A stretch of 64,000 bases of DNA from Gemmatimonadota bacterium (GCA_026705925.1 JAPOZT010000017.1:1-64000), one strand, 5' to 3'. Positions 34,388 to 42,604 are shown, numbered from the stretch's first letter. Numbers and translations: made by a program. Notes: generated by a model from the letters alone, not told the origin.

Positions 34388-34416
34388 TATATACCCACAG
34401 CCTGTCTGGATGTCAA
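34388..34416 (-). promoter_or_regulatory. Promoter of the Fe-S/JAMM/xdhC operon
   Basis: TTGACA (34416-34411), 17-base spacer, TATATA (34393-34388) on the minus strand. The leader of about 92 bases is AT-rich and contains the near-palindrome CTTGAATTTAAG at 34323-34334, a possible regulator site. The rest of 34290-34498 shows no gene. Confidence 0.75.
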
Positions 34417-34498
34417 CCTCTTTATCGAAGCTCTCCAGGCCGAAACCGTGTGTCGCGACCAGGCTGCACGCCACCCCTGACGCAGCTGCGCGCCGCCC

Positions 34499-36592
34499 CT
34501 AACGCAGCAGCATCATCTTGCCATTCTGCTCGATGCCGCCCGCGGTCATGCGGTACAGGTACACACCGCTGGGCATGGCTCGACCATCGCCGTCCATGCC
34601 GTTCCAGGTCCGCACGAATCTGCCCGGCCCGTGTGTTTCATCGACCAGCACCCGGATCCTCCTGCCGAGCAGATTGTAAATCGTCAAGGTAACATGGACC
34701 GGTTCCGACAGTTCGAAGCGTATGTTCGTGCTGGCGGCAAAGGGATTCGGCGCGTTCGGATACAGCACCGCCACCTGGCCGGCGGTCGCGCCGGACTCAT
34801 TATCTATACGCAAAACGACCGGTTCCGCCGTCAATGCCAGTCCCGCAGGGCCCACGGGCAGCAGCCGGTACTCGTAGGACGTCCCCGGTTGCGCGGACGT
34901 ATCCGTGTAATTGTAGGCGTTCGAATCCTGAGGATGGTCCCCGGTCCGGTTTACAGGTACCGAGGTCAGCACGCCGAATGATCCATCGGGGTAGTCCCTG
35001 CGTTCGATCCGGTAGGACAGCAGGTTGATTTCCAGCCCCGCGGTCCAGGAGAGGAACACACCGCTCGGTCCGCCCTCGGCCGTGAAGGACCGCACGACTC
35101 CCCGCGATTCGGACATAAGGGCGTTCAGTGCATGGACGATGCCATACCCTTTCAGCGTATCCGGGGCGGCGGCCTGGCCGGCCGTCCGGCGGAGTACCCT
35201 TTGCACCTTATCGGGCGTCCAGTGGGGGTAGGCTTCCAGCAGCAGCGCGGCGACGCCCGCCACCAGGGGCGCAGAGAAGGATGTGCCATTGAAGTGAGTA
35301 TAATCATCGATGATGTACGTATGTACCGTGTAGACGTCTTCCCCCATGGCCATCACATCCGGCTTGATGCGGCCGTCGAAGGTTGGACCGATGGAGGAGG
35401 CGATCCAGCGCTCGCCGGATGCATCGACGCCGCCCACTGAAATCACGCCCTCCGCGTCGGCGGGTGCCACCATCTTCTGGTAGGGGGAGTCGCCTTCATT
35501 GCCCATGCTGTTCACGACCACGATGCCACGGCGCACCGCCGTCGCCGCCGCCCGTGTGATGACAGCCGTCTCTCCGTCCATGTCGGCATAGGTGTACCAG
35601 TCGAGGTATCCGAGTGAACTGCTGATTACGTCCGCGCCCAGACTGTCCGCCCATTCCATGGCGGCCACCCAGAAGTCCTCCTCGACTTCCCTCTCGAAGG
35701 CCACGGCCTCCGTGCTCGCAAGAAGGTAACGGGCGCCGAAAGCCGGACCGATCAGATGACCGGGCGCGTATCCACCGATCGTACCAAGCACTGCCGTACC
35801 GTGACCCGTGTCCTCCAGGTCGGTGAACCCGGTTTCGTCGCGAAGGAAGTTTCGACGGGCTTCCACCCGGGTTCTCAGACTGTCGAACGCCACGTGATCC
35901 AGGCTGAATCCCGTGTCGAAGAGTGCCACAAGCACGCCGTTTCCGGTAAGTCCCAGATCATGGAGCTCCGGTACGTGCAACTGGTTCAGCTGGATGAAGG
36001 AAGGACCGTAGTCGAGGCGGTTGGACTGGACCGCCCTGAGCCTGGCGTCCGTTTCCACCCGGCCGGGACTTTGCGGCGGGACAGGGCGCGGAAGACCGAG
36101 ACTGGCGACCGCGTCGATGCTCAGCACGAAGGGCTGGCCGGCCAGGCCGTCTATATCTCCGGCCGGGATGGTTACGCTCGCCGCGTTCAACCAGCGGGAC
36201 ACCTGGAGGATCCTGCCTCCCGCCGCTTGTATGTGCTCAAGGTAGGGGACGTGGACGGGGATATCCTCCCATCCCGCCAAACGGTCGCTTCTTGTCAGCA
36301 GCCGCTGGCGGGTCCGGGGCGACAGGCGGTCCTCGGCGGCCGCCAGTGCAGCGTCGATTCCGGCCCCCGGGTCGAGCCCTTTGTCCACCAGGTAGACCCA
36401 TACCTTCAGCCTCTCATCGGGAGGCAGCGTAAAAAGTTCGTTCTGAAGACGGACGGAAATCCCCGGTGCGCCGCCGGAAATCCGCGATTCGCCGCCGGGA
36501 ACGGTCCCCTGCACCGGTTGCTGATCGGGCGGGGGACCGCCGTAAGCATAGGAAGCAACGAGGACGAACAGTACCGGCAAGCATCGCATCAT
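34499..36592 (-). CDS. Secreted subtilisin-type serine protease (S8) with FlgD/T9SS-like C-terminal domain
   Basis: 697 residues. Signal peptide (LPVLFVLVASYAYG). Catalytic triad: Asp in ALFDTGFSLDH, His in DTGHGTAVLGT, Ser in FNGTSFSAPLVAG, and oxyanion Asn in NSMGNEGD. Before it an inhibitor-like prodomain (residues 45-170). After it a Fn3-like segment (PSGVFLSWTAGLEINLLSYRIERRDYPDG) and a C-terminal beta domain (LYPNAPNPFAASTNIRFELSE, LTIYNLLGRRIRVLVDE, PSGVYLYRM) typical of FlgD-like/T9SS-type sorting domains in FCB bacteria. Probably exported protease. Not clearly linked to the purine genes upstream. Confidence 0.92.
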   Translation of the reverse strand: MMRCLPVLFVLVASYAYGGPPPDQQPVQGTVPGGESRISGGAPGISVRLQNELFTLPPDERLKVWVYLVDKGLDPGAGIDAALAAAEDRLSPRTRQRLLTRSDRLAGWEDIPVHVPYLEHIQAAGGRILQVSRWLNAASVTIPAGDIDGLAGQPFVLSIDAVASLGLPRPVPPQSPGRVETDARLRAVQSNRLDYGPSFIQLNQLHVPELHDLGLTGNGVLVALFDTGFSLDHVAFDSLRTRVEARRNFLRDETGFTDLEDTGHGTAVLGTIGGYAPGHLIGPAFGARYLLASTEAVAFEREVEEDFWVAAMEWADSLGADVISSSLGYLDWYTYADMDGETAVITRAAATAVRRGIVVVNSMGNEGDSPYQKMVAPADAEGVISVGGVDASGERWIASSIGPTFDGRIKPDVMAMGEDVYTVHTYIIDDYTHFNGTSFSAPLVAGVAALLLEAYPHWTPDKVQRVLRRTAGQAAAPDTLKGYGIVHALNALMSESRGVVRSFTAEGGPSGVFLSWTAGLEINLLSYRIERRDYPDGSFGVLTSVPVNRTGDHPQDSNAYNYTDTSAQPGTSYEYRLLPVGPAGLALTAEPVVLRIDNESGATAGQVAVLYPNAPNPFAASTNIRFELSEPVHVTLTIYNLLGRRIRVLVDETHGPGRFVRTWNGMDGDGRAMPSGVYLYRMTAGGIEQNGKMMLLR

Positions 36593-36672
36593 GATGGCTT
36601 AATTCCAAAAAGGCAGGAACGGAGCGGAATCGATACCAGGATCCTGCAGCCAGTTCCTGCCCGCGTTCCGGT

Positions 36673-37224
36673 TCAGGCGTTACGCCGCCGGACGGCTTTT
36701 CGTCTTCTTCGTCTGACCAGGTAAAGGTAAAACATGGCCACCAGGACAACCAGGAATAGGGAACCGCCCAGCATCAGTGAACGGTCCACGCCCAGTACAC
36801 CCGCCATCTTTCCGCCCAGGTAGAACCCCAGTACACCGCCAATCTTGAACCTGAGGAACTCGGGAAGGACCGGGACCAGGCTCCCCGTGGATATCCCGGC
36901 TACCACGAGGACCAGCAGCCAGGCGGATTGCCAGAGCAGCCTCACCGGATGCTGCCCCCGGATCCGGTTCAAGGCCAGCAGGCCGATGAGGACGGGGACG
37001 ACGTATCCTCCGTATCCCAGGGCGAGCATCACGCCGTAGGATACCAGGGCGCCGGGCAGGCCGCCCAGGTTGGTGACTTCACCCGGACTCCGACTCGAAT
37101 TGGGATAGTCGGTTTCGGCATGGGTTACGAGGCTGAGCAGCACGAAGAGCGCGACGGGGACCAGGAGGATCCCGATCACGTACATGCGGCGTTCGATGGC
37201 TCGGGTGAAGGGAGGGAAGCTCAT
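36673..37224 (-). CDS. Stand-alone FtsK-type 4TM membrane domain protein
   Basis: 183 residues with four hydrophobic segments (YVIGILLVPVALFVLLSLV, LVSYGVMLALGYGGYVVPVLIG, LLWQSAWLLVLVVAGIST, LMLGGSLFLVVLVAMFYLYL) and THAETDYPNSS after the first, which matches the order and loop of the N-terminal domain of DNA translocase FtsK/SpoIIIE. No motor follows: the frame ends in a basic tail (RRRRRKAVRRRNA) and the next gene is the protease. It is therefore a fragment or a domain in its own right. GGGAGCG lies 8 bases before the ATG. Sits 23 bases after purQ. Confidence 0.75.
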   Translation of the reverse strand: MSFPPFTRAIERRMYVIGILLVPVALFVLLSLVTHAETDYPNSSRSPGEVTNLGGLPGALVSYGVMLALGYGGYVVPVLIGLLALNRIRGQHPVRLLWQSAWLLVLVVAGISTGSLVPVLPEFLRFKIGGVLGFYLGGKMAGVLGVDRSLMLGGSLFLVVLVAMFYLYLVRRRRRKAVRRRNA

Positions 37225-37246
37225 TCAAGTGCGCTCCCATCGACAG

Positions 37247-38119
37247 CTAGTGGGCCCCGCGGACATAGTTCACGGCGTTACGGAAGATATGCAGGCCGTC
37301 TGGCTCCCTGCCTCCCTCCCGGGTCCACCGGGGATGATGGGTCGGGTGGGTGTACCGCTCCGGATGTGGCATGAGCCCGAAGATCCGTCCCGTGGCGTCA
37401 CAGATCCCCGCGATGGCATCCACCGAGCCGTTGGGACTCCAGGGATAGGCCGTCTCACCCGTCGCCTGCCCTGCGACTTCTCCGTCGGCTTGCCCGGCGG
37501 CCAACCTGGATACCTCTCCATTGGCCGCCTCGTCGCCGACCCAGGGCGGGTTGACGTATTGCAACGCGACGTGACCGCCCGGTCCCAGCCTTGCCCGCAC
37601 ATCCTCCGACGCCAGCATGACCTTGCCTTCCCCGTTCGCCACCGGAATGTAGATGGTCTCCGGCATTTCCCGGGTGAAGACACAGGGACTGTCGGGGTTC
37701 CTGCGCAGGTAGACCCAACGGCACTCGAACTTGCCGGAGTCGTTGTAGAACACCGTCGCTTCCTGACGCCTGCCGCCCGGTTCCGTCTGGGGCAGCAGCC
37801 CCATCTTGACCAGCACCTGGAATCCGTTGCAGATGCCGAGGATGAGTTTGCCTGCCCTGATGAACGTTTCCACGTCCTCCATCAGCTTGCACTGCATCTC
37901 GTTGGCGAGCACTTTGCCGCCGGAGAGATCGTCGCCGTAGGAAAACCCGCCGGACAGGACCAGCACGTCGTACTCGGACAGGCGACGGCGCCCCTGGATA
38001 AAGGCGTTGATGTGGACGGGATCCACCCGCTCCGCGCCGGCGAGGCGGAAGGCGTGGGCCGTTTCCTCGTCGCAGTTGATCCCCGCGGCGCGCAGTATCA
38101 GGACCGAGACTTTGGACAT
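37247..38119 (-). CDS. purQ: Phosphoribosylformylglycinamidine synthase, glutaminase subunit PurQ
   Basis: Class I glutamine amidotransferase that delivers ammonia to PurL (fourth step of IMP synthesis). Nucleophile Cys in LGICNGFQVL, His-Glu in MPHPERY, and LSGGFSYGDDL. 290 residues against about 230 for small PurQ; the extra is an inserted Gly/Glu/Ala-rich repeat (ANGEVSRLAAGQADGEVAGQ) at about residues 199-222. A tandem-repeat-bearing gap of 124 bases separates it from purL. Confidence 0.95.
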   Translation of the reverse strand: MSKVSVLILRAAGINCDEETAHAFRLAGAERVDPVHINAFIQGRRRLSEYDVLVLSGGFSYGDDLSGGKVLANEMQCKLMEDVETFIRAGKLILGICNGFQVLVKMGLLPQTEPGGRRQEATVFYNDSGKFECRWVYLRRNPDSPCVFTREMPETIYIPVANGEGKVMLASEDVRARLGPGGHVALQYVNPPWVGDEAANGEVSRLAAGQADGEVAGQATGETAYPWSPNGSVDAIAGICDATGRIFGLMPHPERYTHPTHHPRWTREGGREPDGLHIFRNAVNYVRGAH

Positions 38120-38156
38120 GGATGCTCCTAAATCGGAAAGGACCAGCAGGATGGAC

Positions 38157-38200
38157 CGGCGGCGCCCCGTCCACCGCTGGACGATCCACCGCTGGACGGG
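38157..38200 (-). repeat. Short tandem repeat between purQ and purL
   Basis: Plus-strand core CACCGCTGGACG is repeated at 15-base steps with small changes, followed by related GC-rich copies. The gap 38120-38243 shows no gene or promoter otherwise. Confidence 0.6.
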
Positions 38201-38243
38201 CCGCCGCTGTCCGAGCTGCTGCCGGCCGGACCGCCGCGCGGCG

Positions 38244-40673
38244 TCACCACCGCAGGGGCCGCTGCCATGCTTCCTTCAATATGGACAGTTCCGCATCAAC
38301 GATCTCATCGCCGCCCATTCCGCGCACGAGGAATCGGTTTTCACCGGTCACCGTCCCTACGCGGCCGAACGGGCTTCCTTCCATCCGGGCTTCGAAGTCG
38401 GCTTCCCGGCCCCCGGGCACTTCCACCACGAAGCGGCTGTTCGATTCGGAAAACAGGACGGTGTCGTCGCGGTCCGCTGCCGGATCCCGGGGCACGGCGT
38501 CCAGGTCCAGGGCGATGCCATATCCGCCCGCGAAGGCCATTTCCGCAGCGGCCACGGCGAGGCCCCCCTCGGAGCAGTCGTGACATGCTGCCACGAGGCC
38601 TTGCGATATGGCTTCTTGCAACCGGTTCATGGTCCCGCTCCCGACGGCGGCGTCCACGGTCGGCACGTTCCGGCCGATGTATCCGAGCATGCGGTAGTAC
38701 CGGGAACCGCCCAGTTCGTCGCCCGTGCGTCCCACGACGTAGATGCTGTTTCCGGGCGCCTTGACGTCCATGCTGACCGCCTTGCGGACATCGTCCATCA
38801 CGCAGATGGCTGAAATGAGCAGCGTGGGCGGGATGGCGATGGTCCGTTCGCCGTCGGAAAACTCGTTATAAAAACTGTCCTTCCCCGAGATGAAAGGCGT
38901 GCCGTAGGCGACCGCCACGTCGTAGCAGGCCTTGGCCGCGCGGACCAGCGCGGCGAGGCGGTCCGGCTTGTCTGGATTGCCCCAGCAGAAGTTGTCCAGC
39001 AGCGCGGTTCGGTCGATACGGCCCCCGACACAGGTGATCTGGCGCAGGGCCTCGTCGATAGCCGATGCCGCCATCCAGTACGGATCGACGTCGCCATAGG
39101 AGGGGTTGATGCCGTTGGCGACGATGACGCCCCGGTCCGACGAAAGCACGGGTCGCACGATGGCGGCGTCACCCGGACCGTCGTTGCGCGCGCCCTGCAA
39201 CGGCTTCAGCACGCTTCCGCCCTGTACCTCGTGATCGTACTGGCGGACGACCCACTCCTTGCTCGCCACGTTCCAGGACGACAGCAACCGGATCAGGCTC
39301 TGCGCGGGATCGGGACGGCCGGCCGCGGGAGGCTCGGGATGGTCCGGAGGATCCCACCGGGCTGTCCGGACGATGCGCGGCACCCCACTGTGCAGGAACT
39401 CCATGTCCAGGTCCGCGACGGTGATCCGGCTTTCTCCCGCATCGGGCTTGTGGGTGACCCTGAGCCGCCGGTCGCCGGTGAACTCGCCGATCACCGAGGC
39501 CTCCACATCTTCGCTCGCGCAGAGGTCCCTTAAGGACTCGATATGCTCGGGGGGAACGGCCAGAATCATGCGTTCCTGGGATTCCGAGAGAAAGATCTCC
39601 CACGGTTTCAGGCCGCCGTATTTCAAGGGCGCCTTCTCCAGGTGCACTTCCGCGCCCGTATCCTCTCCCATCTCGCCGATGGCCGACGAGAACCCGCCGG
39701 CGCCGCAATCGGTGATGTTCCGGTAGAGCCCGCGGTCCCGTGCCTGCATCAGGACGTCGAGGATCTTCTTCTCCTCGATGGGATTCCCGATTTGAACGGC
39801 CTGCGTGGCGGTGGATTCCGAAGCGTCGGTCAGCTCGATGGATGAAAAAGTGGCCCCGTGGATCCCGTCTCTGCCCGTCCGCCCGCCGATGGTGACGACG
39901 AGATCGCCGGGCTCGGCCGATTTCTCGCACCGGTCGACCGGAATGATGGCGGCCGTGCCGCAGTACACCAGCGGGTTGCCCAGGTACCGCTCGTCGAACA
40001 GGATAGCCCCGTTGACGGTCGGTATGCCCATGCGGTTGCCGTAATCCCGGACGCCGGCCACGACGCCCTTGAAGACGCGCTTGGGGTGCAGGACGCCTTC
40101 CGGAAGATCGTCGTAGGGGAAGTCCGGCGGCGCGAAGCAGAAGACATCCGTGTTGAAAATGGGCTTGCCGCCCAGGCCCGTCCCGAGCGGATCGCGTATG
40201 ACCCCGCCGATGCCCGTGTTGGCGCCGCCGTAGGGATCCAGCGCCGAAGGATGGTTATGCGTCTCTACCTTGAAGACGAGATGAAAGTCCTCGTCGAATT
40301 CGATGATCCCCGCGTTGTCGACGAACACGGATACGCAGCGGTCGTTCGGCCCCTGGGCCCGGCGGATATCTTCGGTGGCCTTCCTGATGGTGCGGGCGAA
40401 GAGGTTGTCGATGCGCTCCGTCTTCCGGCCCGATACGTAGTCGATGACCCCGTTGAAGACCTTGTGCTTGCAGTGCTCGGACCAGGTCTGGGCCAGCGTC
40501 TCCATTTCGACGTCCGTCGGATCGCGGCCAAGCCCGTCGAAATGACGCCGGATCGACCGCATTTCCTCGAGGTTGAGCGCCAGCATGCCGTCCCGGCTCA
40601 GCCGCGTCATTTCATCGTCGGTCGCCTTCAGCAGGGAGAAGGTCTCGACCGTGTCGTCGGCCTCGAAGGTCAT
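38244..40673 (-). CDS. purL: Phosphoribosylformylglycinamidine synthase, PurL subunit
   Basis: 809 residues, small-type PurL that needs PurS and PurQ. Marks: TWSEHCKHKVFNG (N-terminal ATP site), FKVETHNHPSALDPYGGANTGIGGVIRD, CGAGGFSSAIGEMGEDTGAEV, KDSFYNE, and ACHDCSEGGLAVAAAEMA. ATG 40673 lies in the ATGA overlap with purS (40670-40673), which excludes the further upstream codon. ATP-grasp-unrelated AIRS fold is inferred from the family. The neighbours purS, purQ complete the complex. Confidence 0.96.
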   Translation of the reverse strand: MTFEADDTVETFSLLKATDDEMTRLSRDGMLALNLEEMRSIRRHFDGLGRDPTDVEMETLAQTWSEHCKHKVFNGVIDYVSGRKTERIDNLFARTIRKATEDIRRAQGPNDRCVSVFVDNAGIIEFDEDFHLVFKVETHNHPSALDPYGGANTGIGGVIRDPLGTGLGGKPIFNTDVFCFAPPDFPYDDLPEGVLHPKRVFKGVVAGVRDYGNRMGIPTVNGAILFDERYLGNPLVYCGTAAIIPVDRCEKSAEPGDLVVTIGGRTGRDGIHGATFSSIELTDASESTATQAVQIGNPIEEKKILDVLMQARDRGLYRNITDCGAGGFSSAIGEMGEDTGAEVHLEKAPLKYGGLKPWEIFLSESQERMILAVPPEHIESLRDLCASEDVEASVIGEFTGDRRLRVTHKPDAGESRITVADLDMEFLHSGVPRIVRTARWDPPDHPEPPAAGRPDPAQSLIRLLSSWNVASKEWVVRQYDHEVQGGSVLKPLQGARNDGPGDAAIVRPVLSSDRGVIVANGINPSYGDVDPYWMAASAIDEALRQITCVGGRIDRTALLDNFCWGNPDKPDRLAALVRAAKACYDVAVAYGTPFISGKDSFYNEFSDGERTIAIPPTLLISAICVMDDVRKAVSMDVKAPGNSIYVVGRTGDELGGSRYYRMLGYIGRNVPTVDAAVGSGTMNRLQEAISQGLVAACHDCSEGGLAVAAAEMAFAGGYGIALDLDAVPRDPAADRDDTVLFSESNSRFVVEVPGGREADFEARMEGSPFGRVGTVTGENRFLVRGMGGDEIVDAELSILKEAWQRPLRW

Positions 40674-41158
40674 TGGCCCCCTTCGTAACATGCGTATCTT
40701 TCGATCACGTCGTTGGCCAGCAGCCGACGGCAGATGGTGTCGACCTGCGGCCGGATGAGCGTACCCGCCAGGATGTAGCCCCGCCCGGTGTCCACCGATT
40801 CAATCCCCGCGACGCCCAGGTCGCGGCTGCCTTTCAACGCCGTTTCGCCCACGGCGTCGGTGACCCCGGGCCTGAACCACACTTCCACGCCCCACTCTCC
40901 GGGCGCGACCGGCAGGCCCGCGTCGGCGATTTCGAGATGTTCCTGGGTAACCGGATCGGTGAGCAGACCGGAGGTGATCCGGTCCAGTTCGGCGGCCGAC
41001 AAGGCGCCGTGGAGCGCGTAGAGCCGGACGTGCCGAACGCCCTCGACGCCCCCGATGCCCAGGTCGAGGATATCGCCGCGGAGACCTTCGCCCACGGCGT
41101 CCACCACGTCTTTTCTGTTCACGACGGCAATACGCCGGGTCATCGATTCCGCGGTCAT
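40670..41158 (-). CDS. purS: Tandem-fused PurS (FGAM synthase small subunit)
   Basis: 162 residues, twice the usual 80. Two PurS-like halves: residues 7-75 (IAVVNRKDVVDAVGEGLRGD ILDLGI, GVRHVRLYALHGALS) and 88-160 (VEVWFRPGVTDAVGETALKG, LGVAGIESVDTGRGYILAG). The segments align on V-x-x-A-V-G-E-x-L and LG(I/V)xG(V/I)E. PurS usually forms dimers that bridge PurL and PurQ; a fused pair would be a covalent dimer. ATGA overlap with purL. Start ATG has GAAGGA 11 bases upstream; promoter at 41225-41253. Confidence 0.88.
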   Translation of the reverse strand: MTAESMTRRIAVVNRKDVVDAVGEGLRGDILDLGIGGVEGVRHVRLYALHGALSAAELDRITSGLLTDPVTQEHLEIADAGLPVAPGEWGVEVWFRPGVTDAVGETALKGSRDLGVAGIESVDTGRGYILAGTLIRPQVDTICRRLLANDVIERYACYEGGQ

Positions 41159-41224
41159 CCGCAGTCGTTTCCTTCGCGGGAAGGATCTCCGTTCGTGGGG
41201 TCGGCGTCCGATTTCGCCAGTGCC

Positions 41225-41253
41225 AATTTATCCACCGGCCCTTCGCCTGTCAA
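41225..41253 (-). promoter_or_regulatory. Promoter of purS-purL-purQ
   Basis: TTGACA (41253-41248), 17-base spacer, TAAATT (41230-41225) on the minus strand. Start near 41218, leader about 60 bases. Its -35 is 17 bases from the -35 of the divergent sigma-factor promoter. Confidence 0.75.
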
Positions 41254-41270
41254 TCCTAAAGGGAAAACAC

Positions 41271-41299
41271 TTGACTTGACGGCCTTTTCGGTGTAATTT
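41271..41299 (+). promoter_or_regulatory. Putative promoter of the sigma factor gene
   Basis: TTGACT (41271-41276), 17-base spacer, TAATTT (41294-41299). The predicted transcript has an unusually long leader (about 350 bases, 41306-41658). In it I see a T7 run at 41341-41347 flanked by imperfect inverted repeat CGGGTCAGG/CCTGGTCCG, but no recognised riboswitch or gene. Confidence 0.6.
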
Positions 41300-41658
41300 G
41301 TTCACACTGGGACCGTTTGTCCGGGTCAGGCCTTGTCTTGTTTTTTTCCTGGTCCGTGCATGTTTGGATTGCGGTCGTATTCGACGGCGATCCTTCCCGG
41401 TTTCCACTGGCTTGAGCAACGACGCAGATTCTTTTTCGAACGCGCACCCGCCGGAATGTCCTTTCCGTCTGTCTGACGATGGCGTCTTTGCCGCTCGCGT
41501 ATTCTGGACAGCTTTTACAGGACCCTGTATGGCACGCATCGTTCAGCACACCGTTCACATCACATTCGATCACGGGGTAACAGGAAACGGGCCCGCATAG
41601 GCCGGAGCGGACGGGACCGAAGCGCATTGCGCATGTCGCGAAGGGGAGGTGAGGCAAG

Positions 41659-42534
41659 ATCGGCACATCATACCAGGAATCCTATGGAAACGGGGCCAGG
41701 TACGAACAGGCGCTGTACCGCTATCTGGCCGAAATGTCCAAGTATCCCTTGATCACGGCCGAGGAGGAAGTGCGGCTGGCCCGACTGATCAAGCAGGGCG
41801 ACCAGAATGCGCTGGACAAGCTGGTGAAGGCCAATCTAAGGTTCGTCGTCAGCGTGGCTCGTCAGTACCAGAACTACGGCCTGCCCCTGCTGGACATGAT
41901 CAACGAGGGCAACATGGGCCTCATGCGCGCCGCCAAGAAATTCGACGAGACCAGGGGTTACAAGTTCATCTCCTATGCCGTCTGGTGGATACGCCAGGCC
42001 ATCATACAGTCCATCGCCAACCAGTCGAGGACCGTTCGCGTACCCGTCAACCGCTCCGAAGAACTTCGCCGCATCAAACAGACCTCGAAGCACTTGCAGC
42101 ACGAACTCGGCCGCAAGCCCGATATCGATGAAATCGCCGAGGAAATGGATATTTCGGTCGAAGAGATCAACGAGGCCCTCAGTTCGTTCAGCCACTGCAT
42201 TTCCCTGGACGTACCCTTCAATCACGACGACGACCGCAGCCTGCTCGACCTCCTGCCCGACGAAATGCAGACGGCACCGGACGAGAGCACCATGCTGCAG
42301 TTCCTGAAGTCGGACGTCGGCAAGGTGCTGGACACCCTGCCGCCCCGGGAGGCGGAAGTGATCCGCCTGTACTTCGGCGTGGGTTCGGAAAGGGCCCACA
42401 CGCTCGAGGAGATCGGCATCCGTTTCGGCCTGACGCGGGAACGGATCCGCCAGATCAAGGAACGGGCGCTGCAGCGTCTGCGTCACGCGACCCGCAGCGG
42501 CAAGCTCAGCCCCTACCTCCGGGACGACGACTGA
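41659..42534 (+). CDS. RNA polymerase sigma factor, sigma-70 family (primary-type), probable AUC start
   Basis: Sigma-70 family factor with regions 1.2-4 and no 1.1, 291 residues from codon 41659. Region 1.2 YEQALYRYLAEMSKYPLITAEEE; region 2 LRFVVSVARQYQNYGLPLLDMINEGNMGLMRAAKKFDETRGYKFISYAVWWIRQAI; region 4 HTH EEIGIRFGLTRERIRQIKERAL. An in-frame stop (41650-41652) precedes; the only ATG (41734) falls inside region 1.2 and lacks a Shine-Dalgarno. GGGGAGGTG lies 8 bases before the ATC at 41659, which gives MGTSYQESYGN. A dedicated terminator follows at 42569. Size and sequence suggest the main sigma of this bacterium; a group-2 factor cannot be excluded. Confidence 0.9.
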   Translation: MGTSYQESYGNGARYEQALYRYLAEMSKYPLITAEEEVRLARLIKQGDQNALDKLVKANLRFVVSVARQYQNYGLPLLDMINEGNMGLMRAAKKFDETRGYKFISYAVWWIRQAIIQSIANQSRTVRVPVNRSEELRRIKQTSKHLQHELGRKPDIDEIAEEMDISVEEINEALSSFSHCISLDVPFNHDDDRSLLDLLPDEMQTAPDESTMLQFLKSDVGKVLDTLPPREAEVIRLYFGVGSERAHTLEEIGIRFGLTRERIRQIKERALQRLRHATRSGKLSPYLRDDD

Positions 42535-42568
42535 CAGGGGCATGTCCTGCCGCTTGAATACCGCACGC

Positions 42569-42604
42569 AACCCCGGCGCGCACGCCTGCCCGCCGGGGTT
42601 TTTT
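42569..42604 (+). terminator. Rho-independent terminator of the sigma factor gene
   Basis: Perfect 10-base stem AACCCCGGCG (42569-42578) with CGCCGGGGTT (42591-42600), 12-base loop and six T residues to 42604. The next 180 bases to secA hold no gene or clear promoter. Confidence 0.92.

Noticed and set aside
41298..41600. 100-codon frame in the sigma leader
   Set aside because: No ribosome-binding site or domain; composition (many R, C, F, S) is typical of noncoding shadow.
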